Assembly: GCA_000720995.1 (NCBI GenBank)
Contig: JOEL01000048.1
Location: forward strand, 1-50,375
Direction: 5' to 3'
Source: Streptomyces celluloflavus
GTDB lineage: Bacteria; Actinomycetota; Actinomycetes; Streptomycetales; Streptomycetaceae
DNA length: 50,375 nucleotides
Part shown: in pieces, positions 16,660 through 24,803 of the stretch
Layout of the letters: each line of letters starts with the position of its first letter
Position numbering within the stretch: position 1 is the stretch's first letter
The notes under the pieces: generated by a model
What the model was told of the DNA's origin: nothing
Database searches by the model: none
What the model saw: the letters and a program-made list of their open reading frames with translations, nothing else
Position numbers and translations under genes: made by a program

Positions 16660-16682
16660 GTGCCCTGTCCCTCTCAGGGCAC
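16660..16682. terminator. Small hairpin at the end of the ABC permease gene
   Basis: GTGCCCTG (16660-16667) pairs with CAGGGCAC (16675-16682) around a 7-nt loop. It overlaps the permease stop codon and lies 128 nt beyond the convergent ridA gene, so it could act as a weak bidirectional terminator. No U-tract. Confidence 0.4.
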
Positions 16683-17840
16683 CAGAGGGAGGGTGGCCAT
16701 TTCCGCGACGACCCAGGTCAGCGGAGCCAGCACGATCAGCAGTGCCATGGCGCGAAGGGCCGCGGTGTGACGGAGGGCGGAGGCGCGGGCGCCGAGCCGC
16801 CGCAGGGCGGCCGTGGTGTGGGCGCGAGCCGACCGGGACTCCAGCACGGCGGCCAGCGCACTGGCGGTGACACAGGCGAGGACGACCGCCGCGCCGATGG
16901 CGGTGAGCGGCCCGAAGTGACGAGTGGGTGAGGCTTCGTACACCTTCAGCGCCGCGTAGGAGCCGGAGACGACGGCGCACAGGACGCCGAGCGGGCGGCC
17001 GAGGCGGTGTGCGTCCCGCTGGAGCAGCCGCCCGGACAGCAGCCGCAGTGCTCCCGGCCGGCCCGCGCACAGGAGCCAACCGCACAGATGCACCAGGCCG
17101 GGGCCGGCCAGGACGAGGCCGAAGGCCGACAGTGACCAGCCGGCCAGCACGCCAGGGGGGCTCTCGGTCAGCCGGCCGGGCAGGGGGAGCAGTCCGCCAG
17201 GGGTGCCGGTGCCGCGGCTGGTGTATGCCTCGATCGCGAGGCCCGCCGCCGTCATGGCGATGCCCCACGGAAGACCGGACGGCACGGCCGGCTTCGTGTG
17301 GGCCTCGGCCTCGGAGGTGGCGGCGGCCTCGGGGCGGGGGCGCAGGGATACGGCGGTCGCCGTGGCGGCGGTCAGCGGTACGGCGGACAGGAGCAGCAGA
17401 GCGCCGAGCAGTGGCACCGGATGGCCGGTGCCGAGCAGGTCGGAGGAGGTGCCGCCGGAGGAGGCGCCGCCGAGGTCACCGCGGAGCCGGAGGAAGACGA
17501 GCAGGGAGAGGAGGACACCCAGTGCGCAGGAGAGCGCGGTGGAGGCCGCGGCGAGCAGGGTGAGCCGGACGGGGCCCAACCCGGCGGCGGCCATGCCCTG
17601 TTGGAGGCGGGCGGCGGGATCGGTGCGGGCCACGGACACCGCCAACTGCGCGGTGGCGGCGAGCGGGGCGGCGCACCACAGCAGGCGCACCAGCGAATCG
17701 CCGGCCGGCGAGGGGTGACCGACGGCGTGGCCGAGGGTGGACAGCAGGAGGAACCCGGTACCGGCCGCGGCGGTGGCCACGAAGAGGCGGCGCAGCAGAA
17801 CGAGGGGGTGAGAGCCGCGGGCTAGACGGAGAGCGAGCAC
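16674..17840 (-). CDS. ABC transporter permease (FtsX-like)
   Basis: The 388-residue protein has about eight to ten hydrophobic helices. The order is an N-terminal amphipathic ALRLARGSHPLVLLRR, helix pairs near residues 18-35 and 55-75, a helix at about 95-120, a Gly/Ser-rich external loop, then further helices up to a final one (ALLIVLAPLTWVVAEMATL) at the C-terminus. The layout resembles FtsX/MacB-type exporter permeases. The GTG at 17840 overlaps the end of the upstream ATPase gene by 19 nt, so the two are translationally coupled. The substrate is unknown. There is no lantibiotic or two-component partner next to it. Confidence 0.7.
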   Translation of the reverse strand: MLALRLARGSHPLVLLRRLFVATAAAGTGFLLLSTLGHAVGHPSPAGDSLVRLLWCAAPLAATAQLAVSVARTDPAARLQQGMAAAGLGPVRLTLLAAASTALSCALGVLLSLLVFLRLRGDLGGASSGGTSSDLLGTGHPVPLLGALLLLSAVPLTAATATAVSLRPRPEAAATSEAEAHTKPAVPSGLPWGIAMTAAGLAIEAYTSRGTGTPGGLLPLPGRLTESPPGVLAGWSLSAFGLVLAGPGLVHLCGWLLCAGRPGALRLLSGRLLQRDAHRLGRPLGVLCAVVSGSYAALKVYEASPTRHFGPLTAIGAAVVLACVTASALAAVLESRSARAHTTAALRRLGARASALRHTAALRAMALLIVLAPLTWVVAEMATLPLVP

Positions 17841-18559
17841 GCTGCCCTGCTTTCCGTGTCGGGGGCGCCGCTGACGGGGGTGGCGTCTGAAGGGCGGCCG
17901 TCGAGCAGCTCGATGGTCCGGTCGGCGAGCGCGGCGATGTCGGGGTCGTGGGTCGCCAGGACGACGGTGATCTGGTGCGAGCGGGCCGCGGTGGTGAGGG
18001 TGCGCAGCACCTGCGTGCCGTCGGCGCGGTGCAGTGGGGCGGTCGGTTCGTCGGCGAAGAGCACCTGGGGGGTGGTCGCGAGGGCGCGGGCGATGGCGGT
18101 GCGCTGCCGCTGCGACTGGTCGAGCCGCGCGGGGCGGCGGCGGGCGCACATGCCGACGTCGAGGCGGTCCAGCCATTCGATGGCGGTGTGCTTGGCGGAG
18201 CGGTGTCCGACGCCCCGCAGCAGGAGCGGGAGGGCTGCGTTCTCCCAGGCGGTGAGTTCGGGGACCAGATGCGGTTCGGTGTCGATCCAGCCGAACCGGT
18301 CGAGACGCAGCCGCTCGCGGCTGGGGGAGGAGAGAGTGTGGACGGGGGCGCTGTTGAACCAGACTTCGCCCTCGGTCGGGACGAGTTGACCGGAGAGGCA
18401 CCGGAGGAGGGTGGTCTTGCCGCTGCCGCGGGGACCGGTGACGGCGAGGATCTCGCCCTCGCGGACGCCGACGGAGACTCCGGCGAGGGCGGCGGTGCCG
18501 CCGTGCATGTGGTGCAGGCCGCGGGCCCAGAGAACGTCGTTGTCAGGCGGGGCCACCAT
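17822..18559 (-). CDS. ABC transporter ATP-binding protein with degenerate signature motif
   Basis: The 245-residue ATPase has a normal Walker A GPRGSGKTT (residues 42-50), Walker B VLFADEP (about 166-172) and H-loop H204. The signature position reads LDQSQRQR (146-153) instead of LSGGQxQR, and the Q-loop region reads GWIDTEPHLVPELT without the usual Gln. Such changes can impair ATP hydrolysis or reflect an asymmetric dimer. The ATG at 18559 has a GAGGTG site 6 nt upstream. A longer open frame exists but is not conserved in character. It forms a two-gene operon with the permease that follows. Confidence 0.82.
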   Translation of the reverse strand: MVAPPDNDVLWARGLHHMHGGTAALAGVSVGVREGEILAVTGPRGSGKTTLLRCLSGQLVPTEGEVWFNSAPVHTLSSPSRERLRLDRFGWIDTEPHLVPELTAWENAALPLLLRGVGHRSAKHTAIEWLDRLDVGMCARRRPARLDQSQRQRTAIARALATTPQVLFADEPTAPLHRADGTQVLRTLTTAARSHQITVVLATHDPDIAALADRTIELLDGRPSDATPVSGAPDTESRAACSLSV

Positions 18560-18679
18560 CTGCGCACCTCGTGCTTGTTCGCGTCCGTTCCCCCGACCGG
18601 GTGAACGACCATGGAGGGTATCGGTCACTGGCACGGTAAGGACTGGCAGCCCTCGGCATTCGCTGCCCGGCACGCACAA

Positions 18680-18725
18680 CGGCTCAGATTCACCCGTATG
18701 GCTGTAATCGAGTGAATCTGAGCCG
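18680..18725 (-). terminator. 14-bp perfect inverted repeat
   Basis: CGGCTCAGATTCAC (18680-18693) and GTGAATCTGAGCCG (18712-18725) pair perfectly around an 18-nt loop. It lies about 90 nt beyond the stop of the minus-strand aminotransferase gene and 120 nt upstream of the ABC ATPase gene. Termination of the aminotransferase operon is the simplest reading. The long loop and the lack of a U-tract also allow an operator for the ABC operon. Confidence 0.6.
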
Positions 18726-18813
18726 CTGGATATTCAGTTGTGTACTACCGGAGCGGGAGGTGATGTGAAGGATGCTCCGTCAGGATTCCTGGGCGTCGCG
18801 GACGTCCTGGAGG

Positions 18814-20175
18814 TCAGAGCTTGGACCACGCCTCGGTGAGGACGGAGCGCAGGATCTGCTCGATCTCGTCGAAGACCGGCTGGTCGGCGATCAGCGGCGG
18901 CGCGAGCTGGATCACCGGGTCGCCACGGTCGTCGGCGCGGCAGTAGAGACCGTTGTCGTACAGGGCCTTGGAGAGGAAGCCGTACAGGACGCGCTCGGTC
19001 TCCTCGTCGTTGAAGGACTCCTTGGTGACCTTGTCCTTGACGAGCTCGATGCCGTAGAAGAAGCCGTTGCCGCGGACGTCGCCGACGATCGGCAGGTCGT
19101 GCAGCTTCTGGAGGGTGCCGAGGAACGCGCCCTCGTTTTCGAGGACGTGCTTGTTCAGGCCCTCGCGCTCGAAGATGTCGAGGTTGGCGATGCCGACGGC
19201 CGCGGAGACCGGGTGGCCGCCGAAGGTGTAGCCGTGCAGGAAGGTGTTGTCGCCCTTGTAGAACGGCTCGGCGAGGCGGTCGGAGATGATGCAGGCGCCG
19301 ATGGGGGAGTAGCCCGAGGTCATGCCCTTGGCGCAGGTGATCATGTCCGGGACGTAGTCGAACTTGTCGCAGGCGAACATCGTGCCGAGGCGGCCGAAGG
19401 CGCAGATGACCTCGTCGGAGACGAGCAGCACGTCGTACTGGTCGCAGATCTCGCGGACCCGCTGGAAGTAGCCGGGCGGCGGCGGGAAGCAGCCGCCGGC
19501 GTTCTGTACCGGCTCCAGGAAGACCGCGGCGACGGTCTCCGGGCCCTCGAAGAGGATCTGCTGCTCGATCTGGTCGGCGCACCAGCGGCCGAACGCCTCC
19601 GGGTCGTCACCGAAGATCGGGGCGCGGTAGATGTTGGTGTTCGGCACCTTGTGCGCGCCGGGGACCAGCGGCTCGAACGGGGCCTTGAGGGCCGGCAGGC
19701 CGGTGATGGACAGGGCGCCCTGCGGGGTGCCGTGGTAGGCCACCGCGCGGGATATCACCTTGTGCTTGGTGGGCTTGCCGGTGAGCTTGAAGTACTGCTT
19801 GGCCAGCTTCCAGGCGGTCTCGACGGCTTCACCGCCGCCGGTGGTGAAGAAGACCTTGTTGAGGTCGCCGGGGGCGTAGTCGGCCAGGCGCTCGGCGAGC
19901 TCGACCGCCTTGGGGTGGGCGTAGGACCACACGGGGAAGAAGGCCAGCTCCTGGGCCTGCTTGAAGGCGGTCTCGGCGAGCTCCACCCGGCCGTGGCCGG
20001 CGTTGACCACGAAGAGGCCGGCCAGGCCGTCGATGTAGCGCTTGCCCTTGTCGTCGTAGATGTTGGTGCCCTCGCCGCGCACGATGGTCGGCACGGGGGC
20101 GTTCTCGTACGACGACATGCGGGTGAAGTGCATCCACAGGTGGTCGTACGCCGTCTTGGAGAGGTCGGCGCTCAT
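18814..20175 (-). CDS. Class III aminotransferase, putrescine/omega-amino acid type
   Basis: The 453-residue PLP enzyme has the fold type I class III signature LLVSDEVICAFGRLG and the Schiff-base lysine K283 in ITCAKGMTSGYSPIG. The N-terminal motif HLWMHFTRMSSYENAPVPTIVRGEG and overall sequence resemble putrescine/cadaverine- and beta-alanine-pyruvate aminotransferases (SpuC type). The probable reaction is putrescine plus pyruvate to 4-aminobutyraldehyde plus alanine. The context supports this: an Lrp/AsnC gene lies 2 nt upstream in the same operon, and a divergent aldehyde dehydrogenase could take the product. The ATG at 20175 matches family length. Confidence 0.85.
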   Translation of the reverse strand: MSADLSKTAYDHLWMHFTRMSSYENAPVPTIVRGEGTNIYDDKGKRYIDGLAGLFVVNAGHGRVELAETAFKQAQELAFFPVWSYAHPKAVELAERLADYAPGDLNKVFFTTGGGEAVETAWKLAKQYFKLTGKPTKHKVISRAVAYHGTPQGALSITGLPALKAPFEPLVPGAHKVPNTNIYRAPIFGDDPEAFGRWCADQIEQQILFEGPETVAAVFLEPVQNAGGCFPPPPGYFQRVREICDQYDVLLVSDEVICAFGRLGTMFACDKFDYVPDMITCAKGMTSGYSPIGACIISDRLAEPFYKGDNTFLHGYTFGGHPVSAAVGIANLDIFEREGLNKHVLENEGAFLGTLQKLHDLPIVGDVRGNGFFYGIELVKDKVTKESFNDEETERVLYGFLSKALYDNGLYCRADDRGDPVIQLAPPLIADQPVFDEIEQILRSVLTEAWSKL

Positions 20176-20177
20176 TG

Positions 20178-20651
20178 CTATCTCGTTCCCCAGGTGTAGG
20201 TCTGCTTCCGGAGCTTGAGGTAAACGAAGCTCTCGGTGGTCCGGACGCCGGGCAGCGTGCGGATCCGCTTGTTGATCATTTCCAGCAGGTGGTCGTCGTC
20301 CTCGCAGACGATCTCGATGAGGAGATCGAAGGAGCCCGCGGTCATGACGACGTACTCGACCTCTTCCATGGTCGTCAGGGCGTCGGCCACGGGGTCGAGG
20401 TCGCCCTCGACGTTGATGCCGACCATCGCCTGCCGTCGGAAGCCGACCGTGAGGGGGTCGGTGACCGCGACGATCTGCATCACGCCTTGGTCGAGCAGTT
20501 TCTGTACGCGTTGGCGTACCGCCGCCTCGGACAGGCCGACGGCCTTGCCGATCGCGGCGTACGGACGGCGCCCGTCCTCCTGGAGCTGCTCGATGATCGC
20601 CAGGGAGACGGAGTCGATCGACGGAGTGCCGTTTCTGTCACGAGTGGCCAC
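20178..20651 (-). CDS. Lrp/AsnC-family transcriptional regulator
   Basis: The 157-residue protein has an N-terminal winged HTH (SLAIIEQLQEDGRRPYAAIGKAVGLSEAAVRQRVQKL) and a C-terminal RAM/ACT-like domain (AMVGINVEGDLDPVADALTTM, GSFDLLIEIVCEDDDHLLEMI) that binds an effector, usually an amino acid or related amine. The GTG at 20651 precedes the conserved part by about 10 residues. A GTG at 20660 is also in frame. It is two nt upstream of the aminotransferase and divergent from an aldehyde dehydrogenase, so it probably regulates polyamine catabolism from the dyad at 20702-20735. Confidence 0.9.
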   Translation of the reverse strand: MATRDRNGTPSIDSVSLAIIEQLQEDGRRPYAAIGKAVGLSEAAVRQRVQKLLDQGVMQIVAVTDPLTVGFRRQAMVGINVEGDLDPVADALTTMEEVEYVVMTAGSFDLLIEIVCEDDDHLLEMINKRIRTLPGVRTTESFVYLKLRKQTYTWGTR

Positions 20652-20701
20652 GGCCCTCACTCTGCATGAGCCTCGTCCGTCCCGCAAGGCCAAATCGATG
20701 A

Positions 20702-20735
20702 AATCAGTTGTGTCAAGATGAAAATTTCACTGATT
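20702..20735. promoter_or_regulatory. Nested dyad, candidate Lrp/AsnC operator
   Basis: TGAAAATTTCA (20719-20729) is a perfect palindrome around a central A. It is partly enclosed by AATCAGT (20702-20708) and ACTGATT (20729-20735), a 7-bp inverted repeat. This AT-rich block stands out in the GC-rich divergent region between the AsnC gene and the aldehyde dehydrogenase. AT-rich palindromes with TTT/AAA cores are typical Lrp-family sites. Confidence 0.55.
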
Positions 20736-20830
20736 CCGTTGTTCATGGGTGGCGGGTATGTCGAAAGCGTGGCCTCCATGGCTAGGGTAAGCGTTTCCAC
20801 CACACGACATCTGAATGAAGGGGGCGCACA

Positions 20831-22285
20831 GTGACCACCGCACTGCGTCGTCTGCGCAACTACATCGACGGGGAGTTCCGGGACGCCGCCGACGGACGGA
20901 CCACGGAGGTGGTCAACCCGGCGACGGGTGACGCGTACGCCACCGCCCCCCTCTCGGCCGCGGCCGACGTGGATGCGGCGATGGCCGCCGCCGAGGCAGC
21001 CTTTCCCGCCTGGCGTGACCTGATCCCGGCCGAGCGCCAGAAGGTCCTGCTCAAGATCGCCGACCGCTTCGAGGAGCGCGCCGAGGAGCTGATCGCGGCC
21101 GAGTCCGAGAACTGCGGCAAGCCGCTCGCGCTCGTCCGCTCCGAGGAAATCCCCCCGATGGTGGACCAGATCCGCTTCTTCGCGGGTGCCGCCCGGATGC
21201 TGGAGGGCCGCGCGGCCGGCGAGTACATGGACGGCTTCACCTCCATCATCCGCCGCGAGCCGATCGGCGTCTGCGCGCAGGTCGCGCCCTGGAACTACCC
21301 GATGATGATGGCCGTGTGGAAGTTCGCGCCGGCGCTGGCCGCGGGCAACACCGTCGTCATCAAGCCGTCCGACACCACCCCTGCCTCGACGGTGCTGATC
21401 GGCGAGATCATCGGCGGCGTGCTGGACGAACTCGGCCACTCCCGCGGCGTGTTCAACGTCATCTGCGGTGACCGCGAGACCGGCCGCCTCATGGTCGAGC
21501 ACAAGGTCCCGGCGATGGCCTCGATCACCGGCTCGGTGCGCGCGGGTATGCAGGTCGCCGAGTCCGCGGCGAAGGACCTCAAGCGGGTCCACCTGGAGCT
21601 GGGCGGCAAGGCGCCGGTCGTGGTCTTCGAGGACACCGACATCGCCAAGGCCGTCGAGGAGATCTCGGTCGCCGGTTACTTCAACGCCGGTCAGGACTGC
21701 ACGGCCGCGACCCGGGTGCTCGTCCACGAGTCCATCCACGACGAGTTCGTCACCGCGCTGGCCAAGGCCGCCGCGGACACCAAGACCGGTGCGGCCGACG
21801 ACGAGGACGTACTGTTCGGGCCGCTCAACAACGCCAACCAGCTGGCGCAGGTCAAGGGCTTCATCGAGCGGCTGCCCGCGCACGCCAAGATCGAGGCCGG
21901 CGGCCAGCAGGTCGGCGACAAGGGGTACTTCTTCGCCCCGACCGTCGTCTCGGGCCTCAAGCAGGATGACGAGATCATCCAGCAGGAGGTCTTCGGCCCG
22001 GTCATCACCGTCCAGTCGTTCCGGGACGAGGAGCAGGCGCTGGAGTGGGCCAACGGCGTCGAGTACGCCCTGGCGTCCTCGGTGTGGACCAAGGACCACG
22101 CGCGGGCGATGCGAATGTCCAAGAGCCTCGACTTCGGCTGCGTGTGGATCAACACCCACATCCCGCTGGTCGCCGAGATGCCGCACGGCGGATTCAAGAA
22201 GTCCGGTTACGGCAAGGACCTTTCGGCCTACGGCTTCGACGACTACACGCGTATCAAGCACGTGATGACCTCGCTGGGCGGCTGA
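20831..22285 (+). CDS. Aldehyde dehydrogenase, 4-aminobutyraldehyde/betaine aldehyde type
   Basis: The 484-residue NAD(P)-dependent ALDH has the nucleotide-binding region APWNYPMMMAVWKFAPALAAGNT, catalytic E256 in LELGGKAP and the nucleophile C290 in NAGQDCTAATR. The sequence is of the betaine-aldehyde/gamma-aminobutyraldehyde dehydrogenase group (PuuC/PatD/Prr-like). With a putrescine aminotransferase on the divergent operon it could oxidise 4-aminobutyraldehyde to GABA. The GTG at 20831 has AAGGGGG (20818-20824) upstream. It is followed 119 nt later by a PotD-like lipoprotein gene, the same order as the pair at 27829-30785. Confidence 0.88.
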   Translation: MTTALRRLRNYIDGEFRDAADGRTTEVVNPATGDAYATAPLSAAADVDAAMAAAEAAFPAWRDLIPAERQKVLLKIADRFEERAEELIAAESENCGKPLALVRSEEIPPMVDQIRFFAGAARMLEGRAAGEYMDGFTSIIRREPIGVCAQVAPWNYPMMMAVWKFAPALAAGNTVVIKPSDTTPASTVLIGEIIGGVLDELGHSRGVFNVICGDRETGRLMVEHKVPAMASITGSVRAGMQVAESAAKDLKRVHLELGGKAPVVVFEDTDIAKAVEEISVAGYFNAGQDCTAATRVLVHESIHDEFVTALAKAAADTKTGAADDEDVLFGPLNNANQLAQVKGFIERLPAHAKIEAGGQQVGDKGYFFAPTVVSGLKQDDEIIQQEVFGPVITVQSFRDEEQALEWANGVEYALASSVWTKDHARAMRMSKSLDFGCVWINTHIPLVAEMPHGGFKKSGYGKDLSAYGFDDYTRIKHVMTSLGG

Positions 22286-22404
22286 GCCGGCGGAACCGCA
22301 CCGTCGCGCGGCACGGACCGCTCGACACACCGTCGCGGGCGGAGGCCCGGCAGTTGACGTTCTGTCTCTTGCCGCCTCCGCCCGCGGGCGTGAGAGTGCT
22401 CGCC

Positions 22405-23586
22405 ATGGCTGATCTTTCGCGGCGTTCGCTGCTAAGAGGCATGGGCGGAATCGGTGCGACCGGGACGCTGGCCGCCCTGACCGGATGCGGGGTACCGCCG
22501 GCGTACGTCAAGGCGGCGGACCGCGGAACGCCCGACCGCTCGGCGCAGGACCGGAGCCTCGTCTTCGCCAACTGGCCCCTCTACATCGACGTCGACGACC
22601 ACGACAAACAGCGCCGGCCCACCCTGGACACGTTCCGGCGGCGCACCGGGATCTCCGTCAGCTACACCGAGGAGATCAACGACAACGACGAGTTCTTCGG
22701 GAAGATCAGCCCCGCGCTGATGAACCACACACGCACCGGCCGCGATCTGATCGTCATCAGCGACTGGATGTGCGCCAGGTTCGTCCGGCTGGGCTGGGTC
22801 CAGGAAATGGACCGCGCGGCCCAGCCGCACGTCGCCCGGCACCTCGATCCGCTGCTGCGGTCCCCGCACTTCGACCCGGGCCGCACCCACTCCGTCCCCT
22901 GGCAGTCGGGGATCACCGGTATCGCCTACAACCGCAGGAAGCTCGGCCGGGAGATCCGGCACACCGCCGACCTGTGGAAGGACGATCTGCGCGGCCGGGT
23001 CACCCTGCTGTCCGGCCTCGACGAATCGTTCGCGATGCTCTTGCAGGGCGACGGCGTGGACATCACCCGCTGGACGGCCGACGACTTCCACCGGATGACC
23101 GACCGGATACACGGACTCGTCCGCAAGGGCCACATCCGGCGGTTCACCGGCAACGACTACATCAAGGACCTGGACTCGGGCGATGTGCTCGCCGCGCAGG
23201 CGTACTCCGGCGATGTGATCCAGCTTCAGGCGGACAACCCGGACATCGAGTTCGTGGTGCCGCAGGAGGGCGCCGAGCTGTGGGCGGAGAGCCTGATGAT
23301 CCCGAACCTCGCGGACCACAAGCGCAACGCCGAGCGGCTGATCGACTACTACTACCAGCCGGAGGTCGCCGCGGCTCTGGCGGCCTGGGTCAACTACGTC
23401 TGCCCCGTTCCGGCCGCCCGCGAGATCCTCGCCTCCGCCAAGGACAAGGAGCGCGCCGCACTCGCCGAGGATCCGCTGATCTTCCCCGACGGCGCGATGC
23501 GCGAGCGACTGGCCATCGCCCGGGACATCACCGCCAAGGAGCGGGTCGCCTTCGCGAAGGAGTGGAACGCGATCGTGGGGCTGTAG
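22405..23586 (+). CDS. Polyamine ABC transporter substrate-binding lipoprotein (PotD-like)
   Basis: The 393-residue protein has a Tat-type signal with the SRRSLLRG twin-arginine motif (residues 5-12) and a lipobox ending at Cys28 (ALTGC), so it is probably a Tat-exported lipoprotein. The mature part FANWPLYIDVDD, RRTGISVSYTEEINDNDEFFGK and RRFTGNDYIKDLDSGDV matches spermidine/putrescine-binding proteins. It lies downstream of an aldehyde dehydrogenase gene but has no permease or ATPase genes beside it. It may use the PotABC encoded at 30848-33827, or another core. An in-frame GTG at 22390 is an alternative start. Confidence 0.85.
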   Translation: MADLSRRSLLRGMGGIGATGTLAALTGCGVPPAYVKAADRGTPDRSAQDRSLVFANWPLYIDVDDHDKQRRPTLDTFRRRTGISVSYTEEINDNDEFFGKISPALMNHTRTGRDLIVISDWMCARFVRLGWVQEMDRAAQPHVARHLDPLLRSPHFDPGRTHSVPWQSGITGIAYNRRKLGREIRHTADLWKDDLRGRVTLLSGLDESFAMLLQGDGVDITRWTADDFHRMTDRIHGLVRKGHIRRFTGNDYIKDLDSGDVLAAQAYSGDVIQLQADNPDIEFVVPQEGAELWAESLMIPNLADHKRNAERLIDYYYQPEVAAALAAWVNYVCPVPAAREILASAKDKERAALAEDPLIFPDGAMRERLAIARDITAKERVAFAKEWNAIVGL

Positions 23587-24044
23587 GGGGGGCTGGGGGG
23601 CGTGGATGAGGGGCTGTCTCGCGGGGCAGGAGGCGGGGGGATGTGGCCTTGGTGCTGTGCAGGGTGCGGGGGTGTACGTGCCGATTGAGGCCGTGGGCCG
23701 CGCGACCGGCGCCAGCGATTCGGCGCGGTCTTCCCTATGGGCCGGGAGAACCCCTACGGGCCAGGCGAGCCCCGGCAGGTCACCTGGCGGCCCCAGGCAG
23801 CACGCCGCCGACGCCGACGCATCCGACGCCGCCGAGGCCATGGAGGTCACCGAGACCACCGAGCTCGCAGAGGACAACGGGGCGACCGGGGCCCACAGAG
23901 GCCACTGGGGCCCGCAGAGGACACCGAGGCCACCAGGGCCCACAGAGGACAGCCGGGCGGGTGTCGTGCCTACCACCCGGCCGTCCTTCACCGGGCCGTC
24001 CTCCTGCCGTCCACCGGCCGTCCCCTCCCGGCCTCAGCCCGGCC
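23587..24044. other. 458-bp non-coding stretch with degenerate repeats
   Basis: It begins with G-runs directly after the PotD-like stop. Three copies of a 17-bp unit read approximately AC(C/T)(G/A)GGGCCC(A/G)CAGAGG at 23885-23901, 23904-23920 and 23932-23948. A direct repeat CGGCCTCAGCCC is near 24030-24050. Open frames across this stretch are low-complexity and lack ribosome binding sites, and I see no gene. The 3' ends of two convergent transcripts meet here, so it may only hold termination signals, of which none is clear. Confidence 0.6.
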
Positions 24045-24803
24045 TCAGCCCGTCCTGCCGGTGACCAAGGGGCGTAGCGCGGCGACGCGGTTGGTGGTGA
24101 TCGCGTCGACCCCGGCGCGCAGCAGGCGGCGCGCCGTGCGCGGGGTGTCGACGGTCCAGGCGGCGCAGGCGTAACCGGCGTCGTGCGCACGGCGGACCCG
24201 GTCCTCGGTCACCAGGCCGAAGTGGTAGTTGAGCCACTGCGGCCTGATCCGGTCGAGCAGCACCGGACGGGGCGGCGCCGCGCGCGCCCAGGAGAAGGCG
24301 ATCTCGGCGTCCGGGTCCGCGGCCCGTACGGCGAGCATCGACAGGCCGCCGCCGCAGTAGTACGCGCGGCCGGCGGCGTCCGACTCGTGGACCTCGGCGA
24401 CGGCGCTGTCCGCGGCCGACGGATCGGGCAGATCGATCAGTGCGCGGGCCCGGGGATAGCCGGCGGTCAGCGCGAGCGCCTCGCGCAGGGTGGGCACGCC
24501 GCCCGCCGTCACCTCGCGGACCTCGGCGAACGTCAGCGACGACAGCGGGCGGTCGTGCCCCCACAGCCGGGTGAGGGTCGCGTCGTGGAGCAGCACCGGG
24601 ATGCCGTCGCGGGTACGGCGGATGTCGATCTCGACGGCGTCCGCCCCTGCCTCCAGCGCTCCGCGCAGTGCGGCGAGGGTGTTCTCGCGGTGGGCGTACG
24701 GGGCTCCGCGGTGGCCGATGACGGCCACTTCGCGGATGCCCGCCGGGCCCCGGCCGGCCGCCGTCGCCCGAGCCGGCGCTCCGCCCGCCGCTACCCGCGC
24801 CAT
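24045..24803 (-). CDS. Glycerophosphodiester phosphodiesterase family protein
   Basis: The 252-residue protein hydrolyses glycerophosphodiesters to glycerol-3-phosphate and an alcohol. The GDPD active-site order is present: IGHRGAPYAHREN (H31, R32, E40, N41), AVEIDIRRTRDGIPVLLHD (E58, D60, H73), then the C-terminal AWTVDTPRTARRLL segment. There is no obvious signal peptide, so it is probably cytosolic. It begins 13 nt inside the end of the upstream deaminase gene, so they share an operon. The length fits bacterial GDPD. Confidence 0.9.
   Translation of the reverse strand: MARVAAGGAPARATAAGRGPAGIREVAVIGHRGAPYAHRENTLAALRGALEAGADAVEIDIRRTRDGIPVLLHDATLTRLWGHDRPLSSLTFAEVREVTAGGVPTLREALALTAGYPRARALIDLPDPSAADSAVAEVHESDAAGRAYYCGGGLSMLAVRAADPDAEIAFSWARAAPPRPVLLDRIRPQWLNYHFGLVTEDRVRRAHDAGYACAAWTVDTPRTARRLLRAGVDAITTNRVAALRPLVTGRTG

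Noticed and set aside
16532-16660. Small ORF between ridA and the ABC permease
   Set aside because: Only Arg/Pro-rich frames without start-site support; it looks like a simple convergent intergenic gap.
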